Source: Candidatus Aerophobota bacterium
Lineage (GTDB): Bacteria > Aerophobota > Aerophobia > Aerophobales > B3-G15
Length of the DNA stretch: 22,213 bases
NCBI GenBank assembly: GCA_030615365.1
Contig: JAUWZM010000042.1
Span: 1 to 22,213 of the forward strand
Reading direction: 5' to 3'
Both the position numbers and the translations under genes were made by a program. The notes below the pieces were generated by a model. That model worked only from the letters and a program-made list of their open reading frames with translations, searched no databases and had not been told where the DNA came from. This document shows, piece by piece, positions 14,447 to 21,947 of the stretch; position 1 is the first letter of the stretch; each line of letters starts with the position of its first letter.

Positions 14447-14531
14447 AGCCCCACATTTTTTAGAGAAACTTACCTGTTACCAATATCTTAATCTAGGAAC
14501 AAGGGGACTTGGCATATCTTAGGAAATCTTG

Positions 14532-15380
14532 CTATTTCTCTACAGTTAAAGAAGCGTAGCCTACTACAGCGCTGTGATCTCCAGTGATATCTCCTGATGT
14601 AGCATACTTGAGAAGTCTCGCCTTTTCAGCTCCTGCAAGAGAAGTTGCCACTAACATACTCATAACTGGTCCTGGTCCACACATAGAGAAATGATATTTG
14701 GAGGCAAGTTTTCCAAGATTTCTGTAATTTAGAGAAAGAATTGCCTCTATGATAGTTCTATCTTCTCTTTTTGCTGTTTGCTGAGGTTGATAATGGGTAA
14801 GATCAGTGCTGGCAATAATTAAGGCATTTTTTTCCTTGATTATCTGTGCTAAAGCTTCTCCCAATTTCCGACTGCTTTCCTGGCTCTGGTCACTCACACA
14901 TAGGGGAAGAATCTTAAAAGATTTGCCATAGCCGTACTGCAGAAAAGGAATTTGAACTTCTAAAGAGTGTTCCCGTTTATGAGCCTCATCGTCTTCTTCT
15001 ACTATGGCAGGAGCAATCTTTAAAAGCTGCTTAGCTAAAGAGCTATCTATCGCTACTTTTCCCAGGGGAGTTTCCCATTCCTTTTCAGTTGCTACAGCAA
15101 TTGGGGCACCAAAGCCTCGATGGTTGGGGCCAAGAATAACTACAGTGTCGGGAATTTTATCCTGAATTACCTCGTAAAATCCCCAGGCTGCCACTGGTCC
15201 TGAATAAACATAGCCGGCATGGGGACTCACCAATCCCAGTATTTTCCCCTCCCTTTTAGAAGAAAGAGTAGGTATTTTCCCCGGACCTAAGGAATGAAGA
15301 AAACATCCCTCAATTTGATCCTTTAAAGCTTCTCCATTCCCTGAATAAAAGGTTCCTGCTACTGCTGGTTTTCTTATCAT
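14532..15380 (-). CDS. amrB: MEMO1-family protein (AmmeMemoRadiSam system protein B)
   Basis: This 282-residue protein belongs to the MEMO1/AmrB family, related in fold to extradiol dioxygenases; its biochemical job in prokaryotes is not settled. Family blocks are all present: RKPAVAGTFY (3-12), SPHAGYVYSGPVAA (52-65), ILGPNHRG (82-89), ETPLGKV (103-109), REHSLEVQIPFLQ (136-148), STDLTHY (191-197), CGPGPV (234-239) and TSGDITGDHSAVVGY (261-275). His54, His87 and Cys234 correspond to the metal-binding trio of human MEMO1. In many genomes it neighbours an AMMECR1-domain protein and a radical SAM protein, but neither is in this window. It lies downstream of hppA, separated by 186 bases of repeats. 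It starts at the ATG at 15380. Confidence 0.92.
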   Translation of the reverse strand: MIRKPAVAGTFYSGNGEALKDQIEGCFLHSLGPGKIPTLSSKREGKILGLVSPHAGYVYSGPVAAWGFYEVIQDKIPDTVVILGPNHRGFGAPIAVATEKEWETPLGKVAIDSSLAKQLLKIAPAIVEEDDEAHKREHSLEVQIPFLQYGYGKSFKILPLCVSDQSQESSRKLGEALAQIIKEKNALIIASTDLTHYQPQQTAKREDRTIIEAILSLNYRNLGKLASKYHFSMCGPGPVMSMLVATSLAGAEKARLLKYATSGDITGDHSAVVGYASLTVEK

Positions 15381-15411
15381 ATCTCAAGCCTTCCTTATTC
15401 ATAAAGATAAT

Positions 15412-15466
15412 GTAGTGCAGACCTTTAGGTCTGCCTAAATTTGTCAGGTCTAAAGACCTGAGCTAC
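15412..15466. repeat. Paired-hairpin repeat, copy 3 (intact, new stem sequences)
   Basis: The layout is GTAGT, hairpin GCAGACCTTTAGGTCTGC (15417-15434), a 10-base spacer, hairpin CAGGTCTAAAGACCTG (15445-15460), then AGCTAC. The architecture equals copies 1 and 2, but both stems carry entirely different sequence, with full pairing kept. It lies between hppA and amrB. Confidence 0.8.
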
Positions 15467-15467
15467 G

Positions 15468-15566
15468 TATACCAGACTACCAGACTTTGAATTTAAGATT
15501 TTTGATTCTCTTGACTACAAGACTATCCAACTATTAGACTATATGGACTACCAGACTACAGGACTA
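15468..15566. repeat. Degenerate tandem repeats of a GACTAC-type unit
   Basis: The stretch repeats GACTACCAGACTA-like words at irregular spacing: ACCAGACTACCAGACTT, GACTACAAGACTATCCAAC, TTAGACTATATGGACTACC and AGACTACAGGACTAT. The core is GACTA or GACTW every 8 to 10 bases. It directly follows the paired-hairpin repeat and reaches the stop codon of hppA, so the entire gap between hppA and amrB is repetitive. Confidence 0.65.
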
Positions 15567-17594
15567 TTAATAATGTAGTGCTACAAAAAGAGGGGCTAAC
15601 ACTAAGCTAATTACAGACATTAACTTAATGAGAATATTGATAGAAGGGCCTATGGTATCCTTCAAGGGATCCCCTACTGTATCTCCTATAACTGATGCCT
15701 TGTGGGCAAAAGAGCCTTTCCCTCCTACATTCCCCTCTTCGATGTACTTCTTTGCATTGTCCATAGCAGCCCCACTGTTGGCTGTTTGAATTCCGAATGG
15801 AAGGCCAGTTACCAAAGCTCCTACCAGGAACCCTCCCAGGGCTATGGGTCCTAAAATGAACCCTATAACTATGGGGATAGCTATAGCTAATATTCCTGGA
15901 AGCATCATATTATGTAGAGCCCCTTTCGCAGCAATACTCACACATCTACCGGGATCTGCTTTTGCTTTTCCCTTCATTATTCCTGGAATTTCTTTAAATT
16001 GTCTTCTTATCTCTTCCACCATCGTAAAGGCTACTCTACCTACTCCCCCAGCCAGTAAAGCACCACACAGATAAGGAACCATTCCTCCGATTAGTAAACC
16101 AGCAATCAGTTTGGGGTCAGTTAAAGAAAGAACAAGAGAACGAGCAGAATAGATATTTACCGTAGCAATATAAGCGGTAATTAATCCTAAAGTCGCAAAA
16201 GCAGCTGAACCTATGGCAAATCCTTTACCAATAGCAGCAGTGGTGTTTCCCACCGAATCGAGCTTATCGGTATTCTGGCGAACTTTGGAGGGAAGATGAG
16301 CCATCTCGGCAATGCCTCCTGCATTATCAACTATTGGACCATAAGAATCAACAGCTAAGGTAATCCCTAAAATAGAAAGCATCCCTAATGCTGCTATAGC
16401 TATTCCATACATGCCAGCAAAATGATACCCAAATAAAGTAGCAGCCGCAATAACTACCACCGGAATTACTGTAGATAGCCATCCTATTCCTAATCCATTT
16501 ACTATAGTAATAGCAGGACCAGAATTACAAGATTCAGCTAATTTTCTCACAGGTTTATATTTACTGGAAGAATAGTACACACTGACCTCTGCTATAATTA
16601 GACCGGAAGCAATTCCAGCAAGAATAGCCCAGAAAGGACCTATCGAAGAATAAGTTTGGTACACTACTCCAGTTTTCATAACAATAAGGAAAGAACCTAT
16701 GGCCATCAAAATGGCACCAATGTACGTTCCACTATCCAAAGCTTTTTGTGGATCTTTTATTTTACCCATCTTTACCCAACCCACTCCAATCAAGGCAGAG
16801 ATAATTCCCCAGGAAGCGAGGTAAAAAGGAAGGTAACTTAAGGAGACAATAGATATACTGGCAGCAATAGCCAAAGTAGCTATAATAGATTCTACATAAG
16901 ATTCAAGAAGATCCGCTCCCAAACCAGCTACATCACCTACATTATCACCTACATTATCGGCAATAACCCCAGGATTACGGGGATCATCCTCTGGGATTCC
17001 CTCTTCAACCTTTCCCACTAAATCTGCTCCCATATCAGCAGCTTTAGTATAAATTCCTCCTCCCATGCGAGCAAACAGAGCCATTAAAGATGCTCCCATA
17101 GCATAGCCATTAATAATAACAGGATTGCCTTTAAATAAGATATACACTGCCACCAAACCTAAAAAAGCTATACATACCACAGATAATCCAGTAACTGCTC
17201 CTGCAGAAAAAGAAATACTCAGAGCTGATTTAAGTCCCTTTTGAGCTGCCTGAGTGGTTCTACTGTTAGCTCTTGTAGCAATACTCATTCCAATCCATCC
17301 GGCTAAAGCTGAAACAAATACCCCTATCACAAAAGCTAATGCTGTTTCCCAGTTAACCGTAGCCTTATGGGTAAATAGGGGGGCTGCACTAAGAAGGATA
17401 GCTACAATGATTGCCACTACAGCAACTGTTTTGTATTCGGTATAAAGGAAGGCTTTCGCTCCCTTTTGAATCTCCCTGGAGAGATTTTGCATTAATTCAT
17501 TACCAGGATTTTGTTTGAGAATACCCCTTATTAAGAATCCTACCACGATTAGACCTGTTATCCCTGCTCCCACAGAGAACCATAGATACAGCAT
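15567..17594 (-). CDS. hppA: K+-dependent membrane-bound ion-translocating pyrophosphatase
   Basis: The 675-residue enzyme hydrolyses pyrophosphate and pumps H+ or Na+ across the cytoplasmic membrane, with about 16 helices. The catalytic motifs are intact: DMGADLVGKVEEGIPEDD (187-204), DNVGDNVGD (213-221), the DSYGPIVDNAGGIAEM block (416-431) and the C-terminal GDTVGDPLKDT (637-647). GNTTAAIGKG (449-458) has Ala453 where K+-independent enzymes have Lys, so K+ dependence is expected. Glu231 in LLESYVESI sits where Na+-pumping enzymes carry the gate glutamate, but a second Glu at 235 makes the pumped ion uncertain. The start ATG at 17594 has AAGGAGTG upstream. It lies 32 bases after pth and shares its strand, so co-transcription is likely. 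Confidence 0.96.
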   Translation of the reverse strand: MLYLWFSVGAGITGLIVVGFLIRGILKQNPGNELMQNLSREIQKGAKAFLYTEYKTVAVVAIIVAILLSAAPLFTHKATVNWETALAFVIGVFVSALAGWIGMSIATRANSRTTQAAQKGLKSALSISFSAGAVTGLSVVCIAFLGLVAVYILFKGNPVIINGYAMGASLMALFARMGGGIYTKAADMGADLVGKVEEGIPEDDPRNPGVIADNVGDNVGDVAGLGADLLESYVESIIATLAIAASISIVSLSYLPFYLASWGIISALIGVGWVKMGKIKDPQKALDSGTYIGAILMAIGSFLIVMKTGVVYQTYSSIGPFWAILAGIASGLIIAEVSVYYSSSKYKPVRKLAESCNSGPAITIVNGLGIGWLSTVIPVVVIAAATLFGYHFAGMYGIAIAALGMLSILGITLAVDSYGPIVDNAGGIAEMAHLPSKVRQNTDKLDSVGNTTAAIGKGFAIGSAAFATLGLITAYIATVNIYSARSLVLSLTDPKLIAGLLIGGMVPYLCGALLAGGVGRVAFTMVEEIRRQFKEIPGIMKGKAKADPGRCVSIAAKGALHNMMLPGILAIAIPIVIGFILGPIALGGFLVGALVTGLPFGIQTANSGAAMDNAKKYIEEGNVGGKGSFAHKASVIGDTVGDPLKDTIGPSINILIKLMSVISLVLAPLFVALHY

Positions 17595-17626
17595 TATCTT
17601 ACACTCCTTTTCCGTTGATTAGTTAC

Positions 17627-18211
17627 TTATCTCTCTCTTTGAGGATAAAGTAGGCGATTGTACTTCTGCATTGCCTCATCCATCCCTTCAGTAAGGAAGG
17701 TTTCAATTGCTAAGGTAACTTTTTGGATAATTAGCTCCATGAGCTCCCACTCAGAGGGGACAAATTCTTCTAAAACATAATCTTCTAAGCCCATCTCCTT
17801 TAATGGTCTGCCAATTCCTATACGTAGACGAGGGAAATCTTCCGTCTTTAAACTCTGGATAATAGACCTTAGCCCTCTGTGCCCCCCATCTCCTCCTTTT
17901 TTAGCCACCCTTATTCTTCCTAAAGGAAGATCTGCGTCATCGCTGATTACTATTATATCTTCTAATTTTAGATGGTAATGAGTTTTTATTTCTTTAAGAG
18001 ATGGCCCGGATTCATTCACAAAGGTGAGGGGTTTAGATAAAATTACCTTTTCCCCTTTTATTTTTCCCTCTCCTACTAAGGAACCAAAACAATAGCTTCC
18101 CATCCCAATTTTAAATCTTTCACTTAAACAATCTATAACCAAGAAACCAACATTATGCCGCGTTCTGCAATATTTCTTACCAGGATTTCCCAGCCCAAAC
18201 ACCAATCTCAT
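17627..18211 (-). CDS. pth: Peptidyl-tRNA hydrolase
   Basis: This 194-residue enzyme cleaves peptidyl-tRNA released from stalled ribosomes, recycling the tRNA. Typical motifs: LVFGLGNPGKKYCRTRHNVG (3-22) with the catalytic His19 and Asn10, LTFVNESG (62-69) and DDADLPLGRIRV (91-102) with the catalytic Asp. The usual GGHNGL is GGHRGL here (109-114): the Asn equivalent to E. coli Asn114, which helps bind the peptidyl-tRNA, is Arg. The length is normal and the protein otherwise looks functional. The start ATG overlaps the stop of rplY by four bases, so translation is coupled. The order prs-rplY-pth is common in bacteria. Confidence 0.95.
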   Translation of the reverse strand: MRLVFGLGNPGKKYCRTRHNVGFLVIDCLSERFKIGMGSYCFGSLVGEGKIKGEKVILSKPLTFVNESGPSLKEIKTHYHLKLEDIIVISDDADLPLGRIRVAKKGGDGGHRGLRSIIQSLKTEDFPRLRIGIGRPLKEMGLEDYVLEEFVPSEWELMELIIQKVTLAIETFLTEGMDEAMQKYNRLLYPQRER

Positions 18212-18906
18212 TCCTTCCTTTTTTCCGAGGAGAGTTTTTCTCCTTCTACGGTTTCCTCAGTCTTTCTTTCCTTACTCACAACTTCCACCTCCTCTGGTGC
18301 CTTTTCTTCCTCTTCCAGTTTTTCAAGTTCTTTTTCACTAATAGAGGAGACTACAGAGATAACTATTTCTTCAGGGTTAGTGATTAACTTTACCCTGGTT
18401 GGCAGGTTTAAATCTTTTGTCCGAATGGAGTCTTTTATGTTCAAACTGGTTAAATCCACCTCGATGTGAGGAGGCATATCCTTAGGGAAACACTCTATCT
18501 CTACTTCTCGGGTAAAATGTTCCACTACGCCACCTTTTTTAACTATCTGCTCCTCACCAATAAAGAGAAGAGGAATTAAAGTGGAGATTTTTTCTCCTCG
18601 GGTAATCTCATAGAAATCTACATGCTGAATTTCCCCTTTAAGCAAATTGGGTTGGATATCCTTGATTATCACTTCCCGTTCTTTGTTAACAGTTTGGTTA
18701 GTGAGCTTAAGAGTTATTACCCTTTCTCCCCCTAATAAGCTGTGGATAAGGCTTCTCAGATCTTTTGCATTCACTTCTAAAGATAAGTTTTTTTTCAAAT
18801 GCGGCCCGTAAAGAATAGCCGGTGAATATCCCTCTTTCCTTAGTTTCCTGGCGTAACCTTTACCTGTCTTATCTCTCACTTTTACCTCTAATACAGATTT
18901 TTCCAT
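18208..18906 (-). CDS. rplY: 50S ribosomal protein L25, long form (general stress protein CTC)
   Basis: This 232-residue protein binds 5S rRNA in the large ribosomal subunit. It is the two-domain CTC/TL5 form. The N-terminal L25 domain is about 1-92, with KGYARKLRKEGYSPAILYG (17-35) and the 5S-binding face. The C-terminal beta domain is about 95-185, with IQHVDFYEI (92-100) and ECFPKDMPPHIEVDLTSL (133-150). The tail after 190 is a Glu/Lys-rich low-complexity extension of about 40 residues, longer than in many homologues. The ATG at 18906 has AGAGGA 8 bases upstream. A dispersed repeat (18932-19058) separates it from prs, and pth overlaps its end. Confidence 0.95.
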   Translation of the reverse strand: MEKSVLEVKVRDKTGKGYARKLRKEGYSPAILYGPHLKKNLSLEVNAKDLRSLIHSLLGGERVITLKLTNQTVNKEREVIIKDIQPNLLKGEIQHVDFYEITRGEKISTLIPLLFIGEEQIVKKGGVVEHFTREVEIECFPKDMPPHIEVDLTSLNIKDSIRTKDLNLPTRVKLITNPEEIVISVVSSISEKELEKLEEEEKAPEEVEVVSKERKTEETVEGEKLSSEKRKE

Positions 18907-18931
18907 AATTTTTCCTCTTTTTAGAAAAATT

Positions 18932-19058
18932 AACCACAGAGGACACAGAGAATTGTGATTGGTAATGAGTCAAAAATTTTTTATCTTTTGCCCTTCACAT
19001 ATCACACATTACATATTACTTCTCACGTCTTACCTTCCCTCTGTGATCTCTGTGGTTT
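18932..19058. repeat. Dispersed inverted-repeat element, CCACAGAG family, copy 2
   Basis: The ends are AACCACAGAGGACACAGAG on the left and CTCTGTGATCTCTGTGGTT on the right, an inverted pair of 19 bases with few mismatches. The inner segment CACATTACATATTACTTCTC closely matches copy 1 at 1751-1913, in the same orientation. It occupies most of the 165-base gap between prs and rplY and so lies inside a conserved gene cluster without breaking any gene. Confidence 0.85.
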
Positions 19059-19071
19059 TATGTTTTCCTTT

Positions 19072-20013
19072 TTAAAAAAGTTCGCTCACCGATTGATTTC
19101 GATGAATCCGTTTTATAGCTTCTCCCAGCAATGGTGCTACTGAGAGAACCTTCATTTTCCCCCCAGTCTTTTTTGAATCCAAAGGAATGGTATCAGTTAT
19201 TACCATTTCCTTTAAGGGTGAGGCGTTTATCTTTTCATACGCCTTCCCAGAAAGAACAGCATGGGTGCAACTGGCATAGACAGCGGTTGCTCCTTTTTCT
19301 ATTAAGCTGTCCACAGCAGCTAACAAAGTTCCTCCCGTATCTACTATATCATCTACAATGAGGACTTGTTTCCCTTTTATCTTGCCCACTATGTTGATAA
19401 CCTCAGCTTTATTATCCGCAGGTCTTCTTTTGTCCACAAGAGTTAAGGGGACTTTTAGTCTTTTCGCATAAGCCCGGGCTCTTCTTAAGCCGCCAACATC
19501 AGGAGAAAGAATCGCCAGATTCTTTAGGTTTCTCTTCTTAAAATAGTCGATGATTATGGAAACAGCAAAGAGATGGTCTACTTTAATATCAAAAAATCCC
19601 TGAATTTGACCTACATGCAAGTCCATAGCAAGTACTCTGTCAGCTCCAGCAGTAGTAATTAAGTTAGCCACCAGCTTAGATGTGATGGGAACTCTGGGTT
19701 GATCTTTTTTATCCTGTCGGGCATATCCGTAATAAGGAATCACAGCAGTAATTCTATCAGCCGATGCTCTTTGAGCGGCATCAATCATAATTAAAAGTTC
19801 CATTAAATTTTCATTTGCCGGAGGCGAGGTAGGTTGAAGGAGAAAGATATCTTTACCCCTCACACTTTCATTGATTTTTACATACGTTTCCCTATCACTG
19901 AAAGATTTAATTTTCATTTTTCCCAGAGGTATGCTCAGGTATTCAGTTATTTTTCGAGCTAACTCAGGATTAGCTCTTCCCGTAAATAGTTTTAACTCAT
20001 CACCCAAGCTCAT
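19072..20013 (-). CDS. prs: Ribose-phosphate pyrophosphokinase (PRPP synthetase)
   Basis: This 313-residue cytoplasmic enzyme makes PRPP from ribose-5-phosphate and ATP, feeding purine, pyrimidine, histidine and NAD synthesis. It is the class I, phosphate-activated type by motif. SFSDRETYVKINESVRG (37-53), YYGYARQDKKDQPR (94-107, the flexible catalytic loop), the divalent-metal signature DLHVGQIQGFF (131-141) and the PRPP-binding loop VLIVDDIVDTGGTL (217-230) are all intact. Length is normal. The ATG at 20013 has AAGGGGGAAA upstream. It heads the prs-rplY-pth-hppA-amrB run on the minus strand. Confidence 0.97.
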   Translation of the reverse strand: MSLGDELKLFTGRANPELARKITEYLSIPLGKMKIKSFSDRETYVKINESVRGKDIFLLQPTSPPANENLMELLIMIDAAQRASADRITAVIPYYGYARQDKKDQPRVPITSKLVANLITTAGADRVLAMDLHVGQIQGFFDIKVDHLFAVSIIIDYFKKRNLKNLAILSPDVGGLRRARAYAKRLKVPLTLVDKRRPADNKAEVINIVGKIKGKQVLIVDDIVDTGGTLLAAVDSLIEKGATAVYASCTHAVLSGKAYEKINASPLKEMVITDTIPLDSKKTGGKMKVLSVAPLLGEAIKRIHRNQSVSELF

Positions 20014-20131
20014 TTTTCCCCCTTTTTATGTCATAAGTTTTGTCAAAGTTTACGCACAGAAGCAATAGCTTAGATTTAATAAGGTATTTTGGTGGATCCC
20101 TACGGATAGCCAACCTCGCCTTTATCCCCCA

Positions 20132-20212
20132 TGCAGCTCAGGCCTTTGGGCTTGATGAATTGTAATACAGGTCGCAAGATTTGCCAGATTAAACAGACCC
20201 CTAAAAGGTCTG
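20132..20212. repeat. Degenerate hairpin repeats, possibly decayed paired-hairpin copies
   Basis: Two imperfect hairpins are visible: CAGGCCTTTGGGCTTG at about 20139-20154, and CAGACCCCTAAAAGGTCTG at 20194-20212 with 6-bp arms. The words CAGCTCAGGCCTTTGGG and AGGTCTGCTCGTA recall the copy at 15412-15466. The flanking GTAGCT/AGCTAC tags are not preserved, so this is a decayed or related element. Confidence 0.4.
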
Positions 20213-20355
20213 CTCGTAATGGCAGGTGCTCTTTCCCTCAATTCCCCATAGAAAAGGAGAGAAAAGAGAGCTGGTACATGCTAAAAAAAGTTCTCCTAAA
20301 AATATTCAAAGCTCCGCGAATCTTAATTTTTGAAAAATCCTACCCATTACTAAAA

Positions 20356-20396
20356 TTCATATCACTTCTCTGCATCTTGGTGACTTAGTGGCTGAA
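20356..20396 (-). repeat. Single end of a CCACYAAG-type dispersed element
   Basis: On the minus strand this reads TTCAGCCACTAAGTCACC, continuing to AGAAGTGATATGAAT, closely matching the left ends of the copies at 4804 and 10325. The matching right end, expected one to two hundred bases away at lower coordinates, is not found, so the copy is truncated. Confidence 0.75.
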
Positions 20397-20576
20397 TTGT
20401 TACCTTTTAGGTAAGTATTATAAATTAGATGTAATAAATGTCAAGAATGATAAGCTCCAGTTTTCAGGGTGCCCTGGGCAAGGAGAGATAAGGTTTAGAT
20501 TATTATCGCTTGCTCCAGTATCAATTTTTAAGGAAATAGGAATAGCGTCATTTTTACGAAAAGTATATCCAGACAC

Positions 20577-21926
20577 CTACTGTTTTTTTATCCAATTCGC
20601 AATGTCATCAATGACAGCCTTTGCCACATGACCTGCCTTTTGATATTCGTCAGGCGTGCTTTTATCTTCACCTTCAATAAAAAGATGGTTAAGTTTTGGA
20701 TAGATTTTGAATTCTATATTTTTTCGAAAAGATAAAGCTCTCTTCCAGCCCTGGAAATCTTCCATTGTTACCTGATAATCTCTTCCTCCCTGCAAGATTA
20801 ACATTGGTTGTTTTAGATTCTTGGCTACTTCTGGTGGATTGTAACCCCGCAAGTCTAACCAATATTTGGCTGGTACACCAAATGGCAAATCCGACGAAGG
20901 GGTGCTAATAGACAATTCCGGATCTTTCACTTTCGCGACTTGCAGTTTGAGTTGCTCCAACTGTGTGTTTTCATCTTTGGAGATTGTGCCGTCGAGAGAG
21001 AAAATGTAGGAAATCTGTTCAAGAATCATGTCCTCTAAGGGCCTTGTTGAGCCAGCCATAATAATGAGTCCGGCAATATCTGGATCAAGTAGTGCGATTT
21101 TTGGGATGAGCATGCCACCCAAACTATGACCCAGCACAAAAATTTTCTTCGCATTCATTCCTTCCATCTTACGTAGCATAGATACAGCTGATAGAGCGTC
21201 ATCGATTGTTTCTTCCTTCACAGTAATACTGTCTTTGATAGAGTCCAGTTTTGTAGCGTACTCTTTTGTTCGTTTTTCATAGCGCAGAACAGCAATTCCT
21301 TGAGAAGCTAATCCCCATGCCAGATCGCGGAACGGCTTATTGGGACCAATGCTTTCATCACGATCATTTGGTCCTGAGCCATGAACAAGCACAACCACAG
21401 GGAAAGGCCCTTCCCCTATTGGTAAGGTCAATGTGCCCGGCAATGGCCATTCCCAACTTCCAACTGTGACTTCTTTTTCTCTGTAAGAATCGGGTTTTAT
21501 ATATGTTGGAGGTTTATATTTCAAGGAAGGTTGACTCGGGACAAAAAATAAACCAGCGATCTGTTTTGCATTGTCGAAAACTACTTTGACATCAATAGGG
21601 GACTTTTCAAATTCACATTTTACATACACAATGTCATACGGCGATACTTTTTCTACTCGGGTATCAACCTGGCTTTTGAAAGGTCCGACCTGTGTAATGA
21701 GAGACTTCCAAATCTCCTGGAGCTTTTCTGGAGAGACCGCTTTTTCCATAGTGCTATCGAAATTTTTCACTGCACCTGAGAAATCTCCCTTTTCCAATAA
21801 TTCAACAAATTCCTCCGCCAAAGCTATAATTTCGCCTGACTCTGAGATCACTTGTTGCTGAGCATAAGAAAACGAACCTGCCAAAAGAACCGTAGCCGAC
21901 AACAACACATAGATACATCCTTTCAT
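20577..21926 (-). CDS. Exported DUF3887-alpha/beta hydrolase
   Basis: The 449-residue protein has a signal peptide (1-22, hydrophobic core IYVLLSATVLLAGSF, likely cleavage after YAQ). An N-terminal DUF3887-type domain (about 33-128) has the helix ALAEEFVELLEKGDFSGAV and a cystatin-like beta fold. An alpha/beta hydrolase follows (about 150-449): the oxyanion region VVLVHGSGPNDRDESIGPNK (178-197), the nucleophile elbow GHSLGG with Ser268, the acid Asp383 in LQGGRDYQVT and His414 in KLNHLF. All three catalytic residues are therefore visible. This combination is usually an exported esterase or peptidase-like enzyme of unknown substrate. The ATG at 21926 has AAGGAGAT upstream. It is not obviously linked to its neighbours. 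Confidence 0.92.
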   Translation of the reverse strand: MKGCIYVLLSATVLLAGSFSYAQQQVISESGEIIALAEEFVELLEKGDFSGAVKNFDSTMEKAVSPEKLQEIWKSLITQVGPFKSQVDTRVEKVSPYDIVYVKCEFEKSPIDVKVVFDNAKQIAGLFFVPSQPSLKYKPPTYIKPDSYREKEVTVGSWEWPLPGTLTLPIGEGPFPVVVLVHGSGPNDRDESIGPNKPFRDLAWGLASQGIAVLRYEKRTKEYATKLDSIKDSITVKEETIDDALSAVSMLRKMEGMNAKKIFVLGHSLGGMLIPKIALLDPDIAGLIIMAGSTRPLEDMILEQISYIFSLDGTISKDENTQLEQLKLQVAKVKDPELSISTPSSDLPFGVPAKYWLDLRGYNPPEVAKNLKQPMLILQGGRDYQVTMEDFQGWKRALSFRKNIEFKIYPKLNHLFIEGEDKSTPDEYQKAGHVAKAVIDDIANWIKKQ

Positions 21927-21947
21927 AATTTTTTATCTCCTTTATAT

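Larger units (their letters stand above)
14152..14531. other. Intergenic region between the VIT1 gene and the MEMO1-family gene
   Basis: I see no gene in this 380-base stretch. It contains the divergent upstream region of the VIT1 gene, with a TATAAT-like box reading minus at about 14167-14172 and the ribosome site at 14155-14160. Two hairpin repeats follow, listed at 14295-14348 and 14398-14446. The composition drops back to AT-rich at about 14180, so the right edge of the GC-richer block lies here. Confidence 0.5.
20014..20576. other. Long intergenic region upstream of prs
   Basis: This 563-base stretch holds no gene I can support. It contains degenerate hairpin repeats (20132-20212) and one end of a CCACYAAG element (20356-20396). 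It should also contain the prs promoter, but I see no convincing boxes. The remainder (20400-20576) is AT-rich, with a 52-codon minus-strand frame that I rejected. Confidence 0.5.

Noticed and set aside
15468..15566. Possible CRISPR array in the repetitive gap near hppA
   Set aside because: The repeats are short, irregular and nearly contiguous, with no uniform spacers and no cas genes nearby.
20014..20400. Possible tRNA or structured RNA upstream of prs
   Set aside because: The hairpins present are imperfect repeat remnants. I could not form a cloverleaf or recognise a known riboswitch core.
20418..20576. 52-codon minus-strand frame containing D-T-G-A-S, the retropepsin active-site motif
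   Set aside because: The match is only five residues. The rest shows no protease features, the start is a GTG directly after another stop codon, and there is no ribosome site.
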